Shown here: in pieces, positions 22,965 to 31,453 of the stretch
Layout: each line of letters begins with the position of its first letter
Position numbering within the stretch: the stretch's first letter is position 1
Assembly (NCBI GenBank): GCA_022768865.1
Contig: JALELH010000081.1
Span: 1-51,008, forward strand
Length of the DNA: 51,008 nt
Source of the DNA: Spirochaetia bacterium
GTDB lineage: Bacteria; Spirochaetota; Spirochaetia; Treponematales; Treponemataceae
Direction of reading: 5' to 3'
Made by a program: the position numbers and the translations under genes
The notes under the pieces: model-generated
What the model saw: the letters and a program-made list of their open reading frames with translations, nothing else
What the model was told of the DNA's origin: nothing
Database searches by the model: none

Positions 22965-24500
22965 CTAATGTCTAATCCCCAATTCATTCATAAGACGGGA
23001 AACATAGGTACGCTGGATGTCAAGGATTCTTGCGGCGGCGGTCTGGTTCCAGCCTGTTTCGTTTAAGATTTTAGTAAGATAATCCCTCTTAAAATTATTC
23101 AATGCAGTTTTAAGAGTGCGGTCTTCCGCCATGGCAGGTTCTGCAGCAACCTGAGTATCTTTTGTATGCTTAAGTTCAACTGGTGTATCTAAACTAAGGC
23201 GCAAGTCATCAACCTTTATAAAAGGCGGTGTACCGAAAATGCATGCACGTTCAACGGTGTTCTCAAGTTCGCGGATGTTACCCGGCCAGTTATAGTTAAG
23301 CATGGCCTGCTTTGCTTCGTTGGAAAAACCTTTAAAGCCCTTGTGGGTTTCAGATTTATTCATAAAGAACATGGCTAAATCAAAAATCTCATCTTTTCTG
23401 TTTCTTAAAGGCGGAACGGAAATGGGCAGCACATTAAGGCGGAAATATAAATCCTTTCTGAATGAACCTTCTGCAATCATCTGCTCAAGATCCCGGTTTG
23501 TTGCTGCAATAATGCGCACGTCAACACAGATAGTTTCACTTGATCCTACACGTTCAAACTTTTTTTCCTGCAATACGCGCAAAAGCTTTGCCTGCAGGTT
23601 TAATGGCAGCTCGCCTATTTCATCTAAAAATAAAGTGCCGCCGTTGGCAGTTTCAAAACGGCCCTTTGTATCAGATACAGCATCTGTATAGGCTCCCTTA
23701 ACATGTCCAAAAAGTTCTGACTCCAGCAATGTTGGGTTTAGGGAAGCACAGCTTACGCGGACTAAAGGCTTGTCTTTTCTGTTGCTTAAAAGATGAACCT
23801 GTTCCGCAAAAAGTTCCTTACCTACACCGCTTTCGCCCGTTATCAGAACGGAAGAATTAATTGCCGATGCCTGCTTAATGTTTTCTATAAGAGAAATTAT
23901 TACGGGATTTTTTGCAATAAAGGGATGATATTCTTTGTTTGTTTCAAAGGCATTTTTAAATAAGGAAAGCTGTTCCTTGCTTTTTTTAAGGCTAAGGGCA
24001 TTCTGGTAAGCAATGGAAGCCTGATGTCCAAATATGTCAACCAAAGCAAGGTCTTCTTCCGTAAAGTCTTTTTCACCGGCCTTATTTATAAGTTCAATTA
24101 CTGCAATGCAGGAACCATTTACCATTAAAGGAAAGCCGAGAATTCTTTTTATTTTATTATTGACTTTTTCCAGAAAGCTTTTATTGATTCTTGAATCAGA
24201 AAGAACATCATTTACAACAAGACTTTCGTTGTGCTTTGCAACCCATCCTGCTGCACTGTTTTTTTCAATTACAAATTTCTTAAACTCAGGATTACTTTTA
24301 CCGGAACAGATGTCAATCTTAAAATCGCCAGTTTCTGGAATTGAAACAAGAAGAAAAGCAACTTCACAATCTACTACACATTTTATTGAATCGAGTAGCG
24401 TATTCAGCAAAACATCTGGATCGTAACCACTGCTATTAACAACAGAATACCTGTCTACAAGTGATCTAAGTCTTTCAATTGTGATAACTTTTTCACCCAT
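22965..24500 (-). CDS. Sigma-54-dependent-type activator with GAF domain
   Basis: The 511-residue protein has an N-terminal GAF sensor domain (about 25-165), an AAA+ domain, and a Fis-type helix-turn-helix at the end (GWNQTAAARILDIQRTYVSRL). Walker A is GESGVGKE (222-229) and Walker B GGTLFLDEIGE (287-297). The loop that normally reads GAFTGA and contacts sigma-54 reads GAYTDA here (269-274); the Gly-to-Asp change is unusual and might weaken open-complex formation. No receiver domain is present, so a small ligand rather than phosphorylation may control it. It lies 36 bp behind rpsA and may be read from that operon. Confidence 0.92.
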   Translation of the reverse strand: MGEKVITIERLRSLVDRYSVVNSSGYDPDVLLNTLLDSIKCVVDCEVAFLLVSIPETGDFKIDICSGKSNPEFKKFVIEKNSAAGWVAKHNESLVVNDVLSDSRINKSFLEKVNNKIKRILGFPLMVNGSCIAVIELINKAGEKDFTEEDLALVDIFGHQASIAYQNALSLKKSKEQLSLFKNAFETNKEYHPFIAKNPVIISLIENIKQASAINSSVLITGESGVGKELFAEQVHLLSNRKDKPLVRVSCASLNPTLLESELFGHVKGAYTDAVSDTKGRFETANGGTLFLDEIGELPLNLQAKLLRVLQEKKFERVGSSETICVDVRIIAATNRDLEQMIAEGSFRKDLYFRLNVLPISVPPLRNRKDEIFDLAMFFMNKSETHKGFKGFSNEAKQAMLNYNWPGNIRELENTVERACIFGTPPFIKVDDLRLSLDTPVELKHTKDTQVAAEPAMAEDRTLKTALNNFKRDYLTKILNETGWNQTAAARILDIQRTYVSRLMNELGIRH

Positions 24501-24536
24501 AGACAGGTACCTCTATTGAATGTTTTTAATTATTAA

Positions 24537-26240
24537 TTATTTCTGATCCTTAAGGCTGTCACCAATTGTGTATGGTGCATCGTCGTTGCTTGAAGACATA
24601 TACTGTGAAATTTCAGCACGGTCTTTAGCTTTCTTGTATTCTTTTACAGAGAAAGCAACGCGTTCCTTTTCAACATCGATAGAAACAACGTAAACATTTA
24701 CCTTGTCTCCAATATTGTATTTCTTTACAGCTTCTTCAAATGGAACTTCACGGTCATCGCTAAGGTTTGCTTTATTAACAAGACCTTCAATTCCATTAGG
24801 AGCCTTTACGAAAATACCGAAATCGTTAATGGATGTAACTTCACCTTCAAGAGTTCCGCCTACCTTGTATTCAGCAGCAAATGCCTTCCAAGGATTTTCT
24901 GTAAGCTGCTTAACGCCTACGCGGATTCTGTGGTTTTCAACGTCACATTCTGTAACAACAACATCAAGTTCCTGATCTACTTTAATTTCGCTTCCAGGAT
25001 GCTTGATTTTCTTTGTCCATGAAAGATCTTCGCCGGCAAGGAAAGCGTCAATTCCTTCTTCAAGTTGCACGAATGCGCCTGAATTGGTAATCTTAACAAC
25101 CTTACCCTTGAGCTTTGTTCCAACAGGATATTTATCTGAAAGAGTATCCCATGGATTAGCTGTAACCTGCTTAAGACCAAGAGAAACACGACCTTCCTGA
25201 ATGTCATAACCAAGAATCATGCATTCAACTACGTCGCCTTCCTTTACCATGTCTGATGGCTTGGAAATCTTCTTTGTCCAGCTGAATTCAGAAATGTGTG
25301 CAAGACCTTCAATACCTTCTTCAAGTTCAATGAAAGCACCGAAGTCTGTAAGTTTTGTAACCTTACCCTTAACAATGTCATTAAGGTGATACTTTTCTTC
25401 AAAGTGAACCCATGGATCTTCTGCAAAGTGCTTAAGGGAAAGATTAATTCTTTTTCCTTCCGGATCAAGACGGATAACCTTAAGTTCAATTTCCTGACCT
25501 TTCTTTACAAAATCCTTTGGACGTGTAACATGACCCCATGACATATCATTAATATGTAAAAGTCCGTCAAATCCGCCAAGATCAATGAAAGCACCGAAAC
25601 TTGTAAATGACTTTACTGTTCCCTTTACTGTGTCACCAATCTTAACTGTTTCAAAGAACTTGTCACGGTTTGTGTTAATCTGTTCTTCAAGATACTTGCG
25701 GCGGTTAACAACTACGTTGCGCTTGCCGTTCTGGCTGTAAAGGCGGACAACATAGAACTTTGACTTTACGCCAACAAGCTTGTCTTCCTTTTCAACCTTC
25801 TGTGCATCAGCCTGGCTGATTGGAAGGAATGCATTGATTCCGCCACCCAGGTTAACCATATATCCACCCTTTGTTACGGAAGCAATTGTTCCGTCAACGG
25901 GTGTATTCTGTTCTGCAGCTACCTTAAATTCTTCCCAAAGACGCTTTTCATCTGCCTTCTGTTTGGAAACAACAGGACCGTTCTTTCCAAACTGGCTTAC
26001 GAGGTAAACTGTGATTACATCGCCTTCCTTTGGCAATTCACCTGCAAATTCAGATACAGGAATCTTACCTTCTGATTTACAGCCTACGTCTACAAATACT
26101 GTGTCATCTGTTACAGCAACAACAGTTGCCTTTACATTAGCACCGTCTTCAACCGGCTCCATTTTGTTTAATGATGCTTCTAATTGTGAGTGAATGCTCT
26201 CTGAGCCCTGAGTTACATTCTTTTCCACTTCCTTTTCCAT
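24537..26240 (-). CDS. rpsA: 30S ribosomal protein S1
   Basis: The 567-residue protein contains six S1/OB-fold repeats, recognisable by blocks such as VKGTVKSFTSFGAFIDLGG and VKGKVTKLTDFGAFIELEEG. S1 binds mRNA on the 30S subunit and helps start translation of structured or weak-SD messages. Length is close to E. coli S1 (557). In T. pallidum, as I recall, cmk and rpsA form one fused gene; here they are separate, with a 10-bp gap. Confidence 0.97.
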   Translation of the reverse strand: MEKEVEKNVTQGSESIHSQLEASLNKMEPVEDGANVKATVVAVTDDTVFVDVGCKSEGKIPVSEFAGELPKEGDVITVYLVSQFGKNGPVVSKQKADEKRLWEEFKVAAEQNTPVDGTIASVTKGGYMVNLGGGINAFLPISQADAQKVEKEDKLVGVKSKFYVVRLYSQNGKRNVVVNRRKYLEEQINTNRDKFFETVKIGDTVKGTVKSFTSFGAFIDLGGFDGLLHINDMSWGHVTRPKDFVKKGQEIELKVIRLDPEGKRINLSLKHFAEDPWVHFEEKYHLNDIVKGKVTKLTDFGAFIELEEGIEGLAHISEFSWTKKISKPSDMVKEGDVVECMILGYDIQEGRVSLGLKQVTANPWDTLSDKYPVGTKLKGKVVKITNSGAFVQLEEGIDAFLAGEDLSWTKKIKHPGSEIKVDQELDVVVTECDVENHRIRVGVKQLTENPWKAFAAEYKVGGTLEGEVTSINDFGIFVKAPNGIEGLVNKANLSDDREVPFEEAVKKYNIGDKVNVYVVSIDVEKERVAFSVKEYKKAKDRAEISQYMSSSNDDAPYTIGDSLKDQK

Positions 26241-26250
26241 AGCAAACCCT

Positions 26251-26883
26251 TTATGATTTAATTTTGCTAACGATTATTGCACAAACATCGTCAATGGTCA
26301 AGTCAGATGTATCGATATAATGTGCATCGTCAGCTTTCTTTAATGAACCTTCTGCCTTGTTCCTGTCCATTTCGTCGCGCTTTATGATTGCGGCTTTTAC
26401 TTCTTCAAGAGTCAGGCCGGAACATCCCTGATTGAACCTGCGCTGTGCCTGAACGTCTACGCTGGCATCAAGATAGAATTTATATTCAGCATCAGGGAAA
26501 ACAACTGTGGTCATGTCCCTGCCTTCACAGATAATGTTCAGTGACTTTACAATCTGGCGCATTCTGTCGTTTACAAGATGACGCAAAGGAACAATTGCCG
26601 AAACCTTTGAAACATTGGCATCAACCTTATCCTGATGAAGCTGGTCATCAACGTCCGTGCCATTTAAAATCAAATGTGAATTTACATAATCAAGTTTCTG
26701 ATTTTCTGCAAGTTTCATTACTGCATCTGAATCGTCAATATCTACTCCGGCATTTAATGCAGCAAGAGTAAGTGCACGGTAAAAACTGCCGCTGTTCAAA
26801 AAGGTTAAACCCAGTTCTTCTGCAACTTTGTGTGCAACCGTGCTTTTTCCTGTTCCTGCAGGACCATCAATAGCAACTACCAT
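26251..26883 (-). CDS. cmk: Cytidylate kinase
   Basis: The 210-residue enzyme phosphorylates CMP and dCMP with ATP. The P-loop is DGPAGTGKSTVAHKVA, followed by GLTFLNSGSFYRALTL (nucleotide-binding segment), CEGRDMTTVVFPDAEYKFYL and the arginine-rich lid RDEMDRNKAEG. All blocks and the length fit a normal Cmk. It lies between the pseudouridine synthase and rpsA genes in a tight operon. The second, divergent kinase-like protein at 12444-13109 is not a duplicate of this gene. Confidence 0.97.
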   Translation of the reverse strand: MVVAIDGPAGTGKSTVAHKVAEELGLTFLNSGSFYRALTLAALNAGVDIDDSDAVMKLAENQKLDYVNSHLILNGTDVDDQLHQDKVDANVSKVSAIVPLRHLVNDRMRQIVKSLNIICEGRDMTTVVFPDAEYKFYLDASVDVQAQRRFNQGCSGLTLEEVKAAIIKRDEMDRNKAEGSLKKADDAHYIDTSDLTIDDVCAIIVSKIKS

Positions 26884-26907
26884 TTTATCTTCCTTAAAAT
26901 TAATTAA

Positions 26908-27648
26908 TTAGTTTTTGCATAGCTTAAGCAATGCCTTTACTTCATCCTGCGTAAGTTCACGGAACTGACCGAACTGTAGTTCACCTACCCCGACACAGCC
27001 GATTCTTATGCGCATAAGGCGCTTTATTCCAACTTCACGGCTTTCAAAGACACGGCGGATTTCCCTGTTCTTGCCTTCAGCCAGAATTATCCTCATTCTG
27101 TGGGAATTAAGTTCAACTGCATCAACACATTTGTAGAAAACACCGTCAACCCTTATGCCTTTCATAAAATCATCTGCAAGTTCACGCGGCATTGCGGTAC
27201 TTGTATCTACGATGTATTCCTTTTCAAGTTCTGCACTTGGATGGGAAAGGCGTGCTGCAAAATCACCGTCATTTGTGTAAATGATAAGTCCGCTTGAAAA
27301 CATATCAAGGCGGCCAACATTATAAAGACGTTCGCTGTATTTTTCCTTAAGCAAATCTAAAGCTATGGGACGGCCTTTTTCGTCTGCAGAAGAACACACG
27401 TATCCTGCAGGTTTATTCAGGATTATGTAGCGTTTTGTTTCTTCTAAAGAAATTTTCTTGCCGTCTACGCAAACTTCATCATTAACGGAAACCTTAGTTC
27501 CAAGTGTCGTAACAGGATTTCCGTTTACCGTAACCCTGCCGGCTGTAATGATTTCTTCACTGGCACGCCGGCTTGCAACACCACAGCGTGCCATATACTG
27601 CTGCAGGCGCATTTCTTCGTTCTGAATATTCTGATTATTACTTTGCAA
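26908..27648 (-). CDS. RsuA/RluB-family pseudouridine synthase
   Basis: The 246-residue enzyme converts a specific uridine in rRNA to pseudouridine. Residues about 12-60 form an S4 RNA-binding domain (RLQQYMARCGVASRRASEEII). The catalytic aspartate lies in VGRLDMFSSGLIIYTNDGDF, and the family ending EGKNREIRRVFE is intact. By sequence it could be RluB (23S) or a sister enzyme; the exact site cannot be told. It overlaps scpB by 11 bp, the common scpB-rluB order in bacteria, which supports the RluB reading. Confidence 0.94.
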   Translation of the reverse strand: MQSNNQNIQNEEMRLQQYMARCGVASRRASEEIITAGRVTVNGNPVTTLGTKVSVNDEVCVDGKKISLEETKRYIILNKPAGYVCSSADEKGRPIALDLLKEKYSERLYNVGRLDMFSSGLIIYTNDGDFAARLSHPSAELEKEYIVDTSTAMPRELADDFMKGIRVDGVFYKCVDAVELNSHRMRIILAEGKNREIRRVFESREVGIKRLMRIRIGCVGVGELQFGQFRELTQDEVKALLKLCKN

Positions 27649-28405
27649 GTTTGAGGAACCTCTCGTTTTCGTTTTCGTCCAGCTTTGGCAAATCGCTTAA
27701 TGACTGTAAGTGGAAGAATTCAAGGAATTCATTTGTGGTACCGTACATGGTCGGTTTTCCAGGAATATCTTTTTTACCTTTTTCACAGATGAACTTTCTG
27801 TCCAGAAGAATCCTCATCATGTTGTCTACATTAACGTGGCGTATGCTTTCAATTTCTGCCCTTGTAATAGGCTGACTGTAAGCAATGATTGAAAGTGTTT
27901 CTATGGCTGACTTTGAAAGCTTGCCTTCGTTTTTCTTGCCATAGCGTTCCTTTACAAAATCAAAGCATTCTCTTTTTGGTGTAAGAATCCAGCCGCCTAA
28001 AATAAGTGAAAGTTCAATGCCGCTGTCTGCATTGGAATATTTTTCCTTTAGGCGTCCAATGCATTCTTCCACAACATCAGGTGCAAATTTTGTAATTTTT
28101 GAAAGGCTTTCAATTGTCTGAGGATCACTTTCAAGAAACAAAACAGTTTCTAAAAGTGCTGTTTCCGTATCAAGATTAAGATTAGCCCTGCGTGCAGCTA
28201 ATTCTTCGCTTTCTTCCTCTTCAAATTCTTCTTCTGATTTTTCTTCTTCGTTTTTTATATTTTCTGAACCGGCACTTTCAGTTTTTAAGCCAAGGGTGCC
28301 GTCATTTTCTGTAGCAGGTGTTTTTTCTTCAGAAACTTCAGCTGAAACATTTTCTTCAGCCTTTACTTCCTGATTTTCAATTTCTACGCCGCCTCTTTCT
28401 TGCAT
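27638..28405 (-). CDS. scpB: Segregation and condensation protein B
   Basis: ScpB is a winged-helix (kite) subunit of the SMC-ScpAB condensin. The conserved part begins around residue 80 (ETALLETVLFLESDPQTIESL) and includes LSKSAIETLSIIAYSQPITRAEIE and KGKKDIPGKPTMYGTT. The first ~80 residues are an added Glu/Lys/Ser-rich region (EEEKSEEEFEEEESEELAAR), probably disordered, that makes the protein longer (255) than usual (about 190). It overlaps scpA by 22 bp, so the two are translationally coupled; a start further inside is also possible. Confidence 0.93.
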   Translation of the reverse strand: MQERGGVEIENQEVKAEENVSAEVSEEKTPATENDGTLGLKTESAGSENIKNEEEKSEEEFEEEESEELAARRANLNLDTETALLETVLFLESDPQTIESLSKITKFAPDVVEECIGRLKEKYSNADSGIELSLILGGWILTPKRECFDFVKERYGKKNEGKLSKSAIETLSIIAYSQPITRAEIESIRHVNVDNMMRILLDRKFICEKGKKDIPGKPTMYGTTNEFLEFFHLQSLSDLPKLDENENERFLKLAK

Positions 28406-29145
28406 ATCTTAATATCTCCAAACATTTTGTTCTGATAAATGTCTGCCATTTTCAGTTTTACGGCCTCCAAGATTGCCATAAATGCACAAATTACGTCAAG
28501 TTCATTTCCCTTGCGCGTAATAAGGTCCGTAAACATGCAGGCTCCTTTTTTATCCAGAAGTTCCTGCATAAGGGCAATTTTTTCATTTGGTGCAATTTCC
28601 ATATCTTTCTGAATGACATAGCCGTCCGGATTAACATTGGTTATGTTACGGAAGATTTTCTGCATGTCTTCAAGGAGTGCCCATGTATCCATCTTTTTCC
28701 ACTGGGATTCATCATCACCGAAAGGAAGTGTTCTTTCAATTTTCTTGCGTTCAAAGCTCCATTCGCTCTGCTCTTCCCTTTCTTCCATAAGCATGGAAAG
28801 TTTCTTAAAGCGCTGGTATTCAATAAGCTGTTCAACAAGTTCTGCACGGGGATCTTCCATACTGTCTCCGTCATTAAGACGTACTTCAACAGGAAGAAGC
28901 ATGCGGCTTTTTATGCTGCAGAGTTTAGCGGCCCACAGGTAAAAATCACTTAAATCATGAAGATCAAGTTCTACTGCATAGTCCAGATAATCAAGAAACT
29001 GTTCTGTAATTTCAGAAATAGGAATATCGTTTATGTTGATTTTGTTTTCGCCAATAAGGCTCCAGAGTAAATCTAAAGGTCCTTCAAAAACTTTTCCTAC
29101 TGCAAATCTTCTTTTTTTTGTTTCTACAGGTGTTTCTTCTTCCAT
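28384..29145 (-). CDS. scpA: Segregation and condensation protein A
   Basis: The 253-residue kleisin bridges the SMC heads and binds ScpB. The N-terminal block VFEGPLDLLWSLIGENKININDIPI is the kleisin helix-turn segment of ScpA. DLHDLSDFYLWAAKLCSIKSRMLLP follows as the next signature, and the C-terminal winged helix ends in LDVICAFMAILEAVKLK. The fold is complete. It lies between folK (27-bp gap) and scpB in the recA operon. The grouping suggests coordinated supply of repair and chromosome-segregation proteins. Confidence 0.95.
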   Translation of the reverse strand: MEEETPVETKKRRFAVGKVFEGPLDLLWSLIGENKININDIPISEITEQFLDYLDYAVELDLHDLSDFYLWAAKLCSIKSRMLLPVEVRLNDGDSMEDPRAELVEQLIEYQRFKKLSMLMEEREEQSEWSFERKKIERTLPFGDDESQWKKMDTWALLEDMQKIFRNITNVNPDGYVIQKDMEIAPNEKIALMQELLDKKGACMFTDLITRKGNELDVICAFMAILEAVKLKMADIYQNKMFGDIKICKKEAA

Positions 29146-29172
29146 GACGCCGGCTCCACAGTTAAAAATTAC

Positions 29173-29691
29173 TCAGGATAGTTTTTCAATACCCTGATTT
29201 CCAGTTGCTTTCAATTTTTCTTCAAGAAAATCCAGTGCAAAAGGAATTTCCATAACTCTTTTATCGGCATTCTTTTCCATTGTTTTAAGGATTTCAACAA
29301 GAGGTTTCAGGACAAAAGCCCTTTCCGTCAGCCTTTCATGTGGAATTATAAGGTCACTTTCAGAAACAGCCTCCTTTCCAAAGATTTCTATATCAATGTC
29401 TATGGAACGGGGACCGTTTCTTATTTCTTTTGTTCTGTCCCGGCCCAGTTCTGCTTCTACAATATGAATCTTTTCAAGAAGTTCACGGGGACTGCCCCGG
29501 AAGTTTCCTGCAATAACCATATTATAAAAATAATCCTGGTCCGTAACATACATGGGAGCAGTCCTGTAAACAGAAGAAACACAAAGGGAATCTACAAAAC
29601 TGCCGGTTCTTTCTATTGCCATGGAAAGAAGTTCCCTGCATGAATGAGGACCATAGGATTTATTTGAACCAAGACCAAGGACTACAAACAT
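29173..29691 (-). CDS. folK: 6-hydroxymethyl-7,8-dihydropterin pyrophosphokinase
   Basis: The 172-residue enzyme transfers pyrophosphate from ATP to 6-hydroxymethyl-dihydropterin, a step of folate synthesis. The N-terminus LGLGSNKSYGPHSCRELL, the block VYRTAPMYVTDQDYFYNMV and the ATP/Mg motif GPRSIDIDIEIFG with PHERLTERAFVLKPL are all present. It is 3 bp behind recA and coupled to it. No other folate gene is in the window. Confidence 0.95.
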   Translation of the reverse strand: MFVVLGLGSNKSYGPHSCRELLSMAIERTGSFVDSLCVSSVYRTAPMYVTDQDYFYNMVIAGNFRGSPRELLEKIHIVEAELGRDRTKEIRNGPRSIDIDIEIFGKEAVSESDLIIPHERLTERAFVLKPLVEILKTMEKNADKRVMEIPFALDFLEEKLKATGNQGIEKLS

Positions 29692-29694
29692 TTT

Positions 29695-30975
29695 TTAGAA
29701 AAGTTCCTCCGGCATAGGCTTGTCTTCTGCTGCTGCCTTGGCAAGGGAAGATGCCTTTGTCTTCGTTGCTTTTGCCACTGCAGGTGCTTTTTCTGCAACA
29801 GGTGCTGCTGCAGGAGCTGGAGTTTCCGGTTCTTCAGCTTTTTCCGGCTGTGCACCGCCTAAGCCGACACCCTTTTCACGCATCTGCTTTTCATAAGCTG
29901 CAATCTGTTCTTTTGTTACAACTTCACCTTCCTTTGTGCGCAGAACCTGACCCGGGAAAAGCTTTTCACGCAATGTCTGTTCAAGTTCTATGCGGTATTC
30001 AGGATTAGATTCAATGTAGTTGACGGCATTTTCCTTGCCCTGACCTACTTTTTCGTCTCCCCGTGTATACCATGCACCGCGCTTGTCAATAAGACCGTGC
30101 TTAACGGCAGAATCAAGTAAAGAAGCAGAAGCAGAAACACCCTTGCCAAAGTAAATGTCAAGTTCAACCTTGCGGAATGGAGGTGCAACCTTATTCTTTA
30201 CAACTTTACAGCGGACACGGTTACCCAGAGCTTCTTCATCCCCCTTGCCGTCAATTGTTTCAATTCTGCGGATTTCAAGACGAATGGAAGAATAAAATTT
30301 AAGGGCATTACCGCCGGTTGTAGTTTCAGGGTTTCCGAACATAACGCCAATCTTCATACGAATCTGGTTAATGAACACAACGATACACTTTGACTTGCCT
30401 ACAATGGCAGTAAGCTTACGCAGTGCCTGGGACATAAGTCGTGCCTGAACACCCATTACGCTGTCCCCCATTTCCCCTTCAATTTCTTTCTGCGGAGTAA
30501 GGGCTGCAACGGAGTCAATGACGATAATGTCTACTGCACCGGAACGGACAAGGTTTTCACAGATTTCAAGTGCCTGTTCACCTGTATCCGGCTGAGAAAC
30601 CCAGAGTTCATCAATGTTTACGCCAAGATTTTTAGCATAAACTGGATCAAGGGCATGTTCTGCATCAATAAATGCAGCAATGCCGCCAAGTTTCTGGGCT
30701 TCTGCTACTGCATGCAGGGCAAGAGTAGTTTTACCGGAACTTTCAGGACCATACATTTCAATAATGCGTCCGCGCGGATAACCGCCGACACCCAATGCTT
30801 CATCAAGTAAAATAGAACCTGACGGAACAACATCAATAGCAGTAGAATCTGTTTTTGTTCCAAGTTTCATTAGGGAACCAGTTCCAAACTGCTTTTCAAT
30901 CTGAAGACGTGCAACTTCCAATGCCTTAAGTTTTTCAGACATTTCTACTGGAGCTTTTTCTTCTGTCTTAGCCAT
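29695..30975 (-). CDS. recA: Recombinase A with long C-terminal tail
   Basis: RecA forms filaments on single-stranded DNA and catalyses strand exchange in recombination and repair. Walker A is [15 protein letters not shown]; the L1/L2 region includes [11 protein letters not shown] and [29 protein letters not shown] use the ATG at 30975 (AAAGG ribosome-binding site); a GTG at 31014 would add 13 residues. The core ends around residue 345, after which an Ala/Pro/Lys-rich tail of some 75 residues follows ([20 protein letters not shown]) and ends in acidic residues. The acidic end is normal for RecA; the length of the linker is not. It leads the operon that runs to rpsA. Confidence 0.97.
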   Translation of the reverse strand: MAKTEEKAPVEMSEKLKALEVARLQIEKQFGTGSLMKLGTKTDSTAIDVVPSGSILLDEALGVGGYPRGRIIEMYGPESSGKTTLALHAVAEAQKLGGIAAFIDAEHALDPVYAKNLGVNIDELWVSQPDTGEQALEICENLVRSGAVDIIVIDSVAALTPQKEIEGEMGDSVMGVQARLMSQALRKLTAIVGKSKCIVVFINQIRMKIGVMFGNPETTTGGNALKFYSSIRLEIRRIETIDGKGDEEALGNRVRCKVVKNKVAPPFRKVELDIYFGKGVSASASLLDSAVKHGLIDKRGAWYTRGDEKVGQGKENAVNYIESNPEYRIELEQTLREKLFPGQVLRTKEGEVVTKEQIAAYEKQMREKGVGLGGAQPEKAEEPETPAPAAAPVAEKAPAVAKATKTKASSLAKAAAEDKPMPEELF

Positions 30976-31114
30976 ATTAACACCAGCCTTTAAAATTACG
31001 GAATCCTTTTCCACAACGTGTTTTTAACAGATACCTATATATTAATAAACGAAAAAAAAAATTTTATGCACTTTTTTCGTAAAATTTATGAACAAAATTT
31101 AAATTCCGCAAGTG

Positions 31115-31144
31115 ATTTTACCACAATTGCTTAATAATTTGCAA
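31115..31144 (-). promoter_or_regulatory. recA promoter
   Basis: On the minus strand TTGCAA (31144-31139) and TAAAAT (31120-31115) are 18 bp apart, with a TG just before the -10. The leader to the recA ATG is about 130 bases and very AT-rich. I see no LexA-type box of the E. coli or Bacillus kind. Confidence 0.6.
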
Positions 31145-31145
31145 T

Positions 31146-31174
31146 TTGCAAAAATCAGGCTATTATGCTATACT
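31146..31174 (+). promoter_or_regulatory. Promoter of the ferredoxin gene
   Basis: TTGCAA (31146-31151) and TATACT (31169-31174) are exactly 17 bp apart. The -35 lies one base from the -35 of the divergent recA promoter, so the two compete for, or share, a binding face. Confidence 0.7.
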
Positions 31175-31202
31175 TAAGATATCTTTATACTGAGGTAAAA
31201 CT

Positions 31203-31376
31203 ATGGCTTACAAAATCAATCCAGATGCTTGCATCAACTGTGGTGCTTGCGAAGGCGAATGCCCGACAGGTTCAATCAGCGAAGCAAATGACAAGCGCGT
31301 AATCAACGCAGACTCTTGTGTATCTTGCGGAGCATGTGCCGGAGCATGTCCTAGCGAAGCTATTTCTGAAGAATAA
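31203..31376 (+). CDS. 2[4Fe-4S] ferredoxin (clostridial type)
   Basis: The 57-residue protein has two [4Fe-4S] motifs, C10-x2-C13-x2-C16-x3-C20P ([12 protein letters not shown]) and C39-x2-C42-x2-C45-x3-C49P ([12 protein letters not shown]). It is the low-potential electron carrier of anaerobes, used by pyruvate:ferredoxin oxidoreductase, hydrogenases and Rnf-like complexes. TGAGGT is a good ribosome-binding site for the ATG at 31203. The gene has its own promoter and terminator, so it is a single-gene unit. Its presence points to fermentative anaerobic metabolism. Confidence 0.97.
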   Translation: MAYKINPDACINCGACEGECPTGSISEANDKRVINADSCVSCGACAGACPSEAISEE

Positions 31377-31399
31377 TTCTTCTAAAATAGCCTGTCTTT

Positions 31400-31442
31400 A
31401 AAAAGCGGTTACTGTATTTTCATGCAGCAGCCGCTTTTTTTT
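31400..31442 (+). terminator. Terminator of the ferredoxin gene
   Basis: AAAAAGCGG (31400-31408) pairs with CCGCTTTTTT (31431-31440). The stem is extended by CTG/CAG with a small internal mismatch, and a T-run ends it 12 bp before the next gene. Confidence 0.85.
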
Positions 31443-31453
31443 ACACTGCAATC

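Noticed and set aside
31015..31202. LexA (SOS) box before recA
   Set aside because: No CTG-N10-CAG or GAAC-N4-GTTC type site can be found in the intergenic region.
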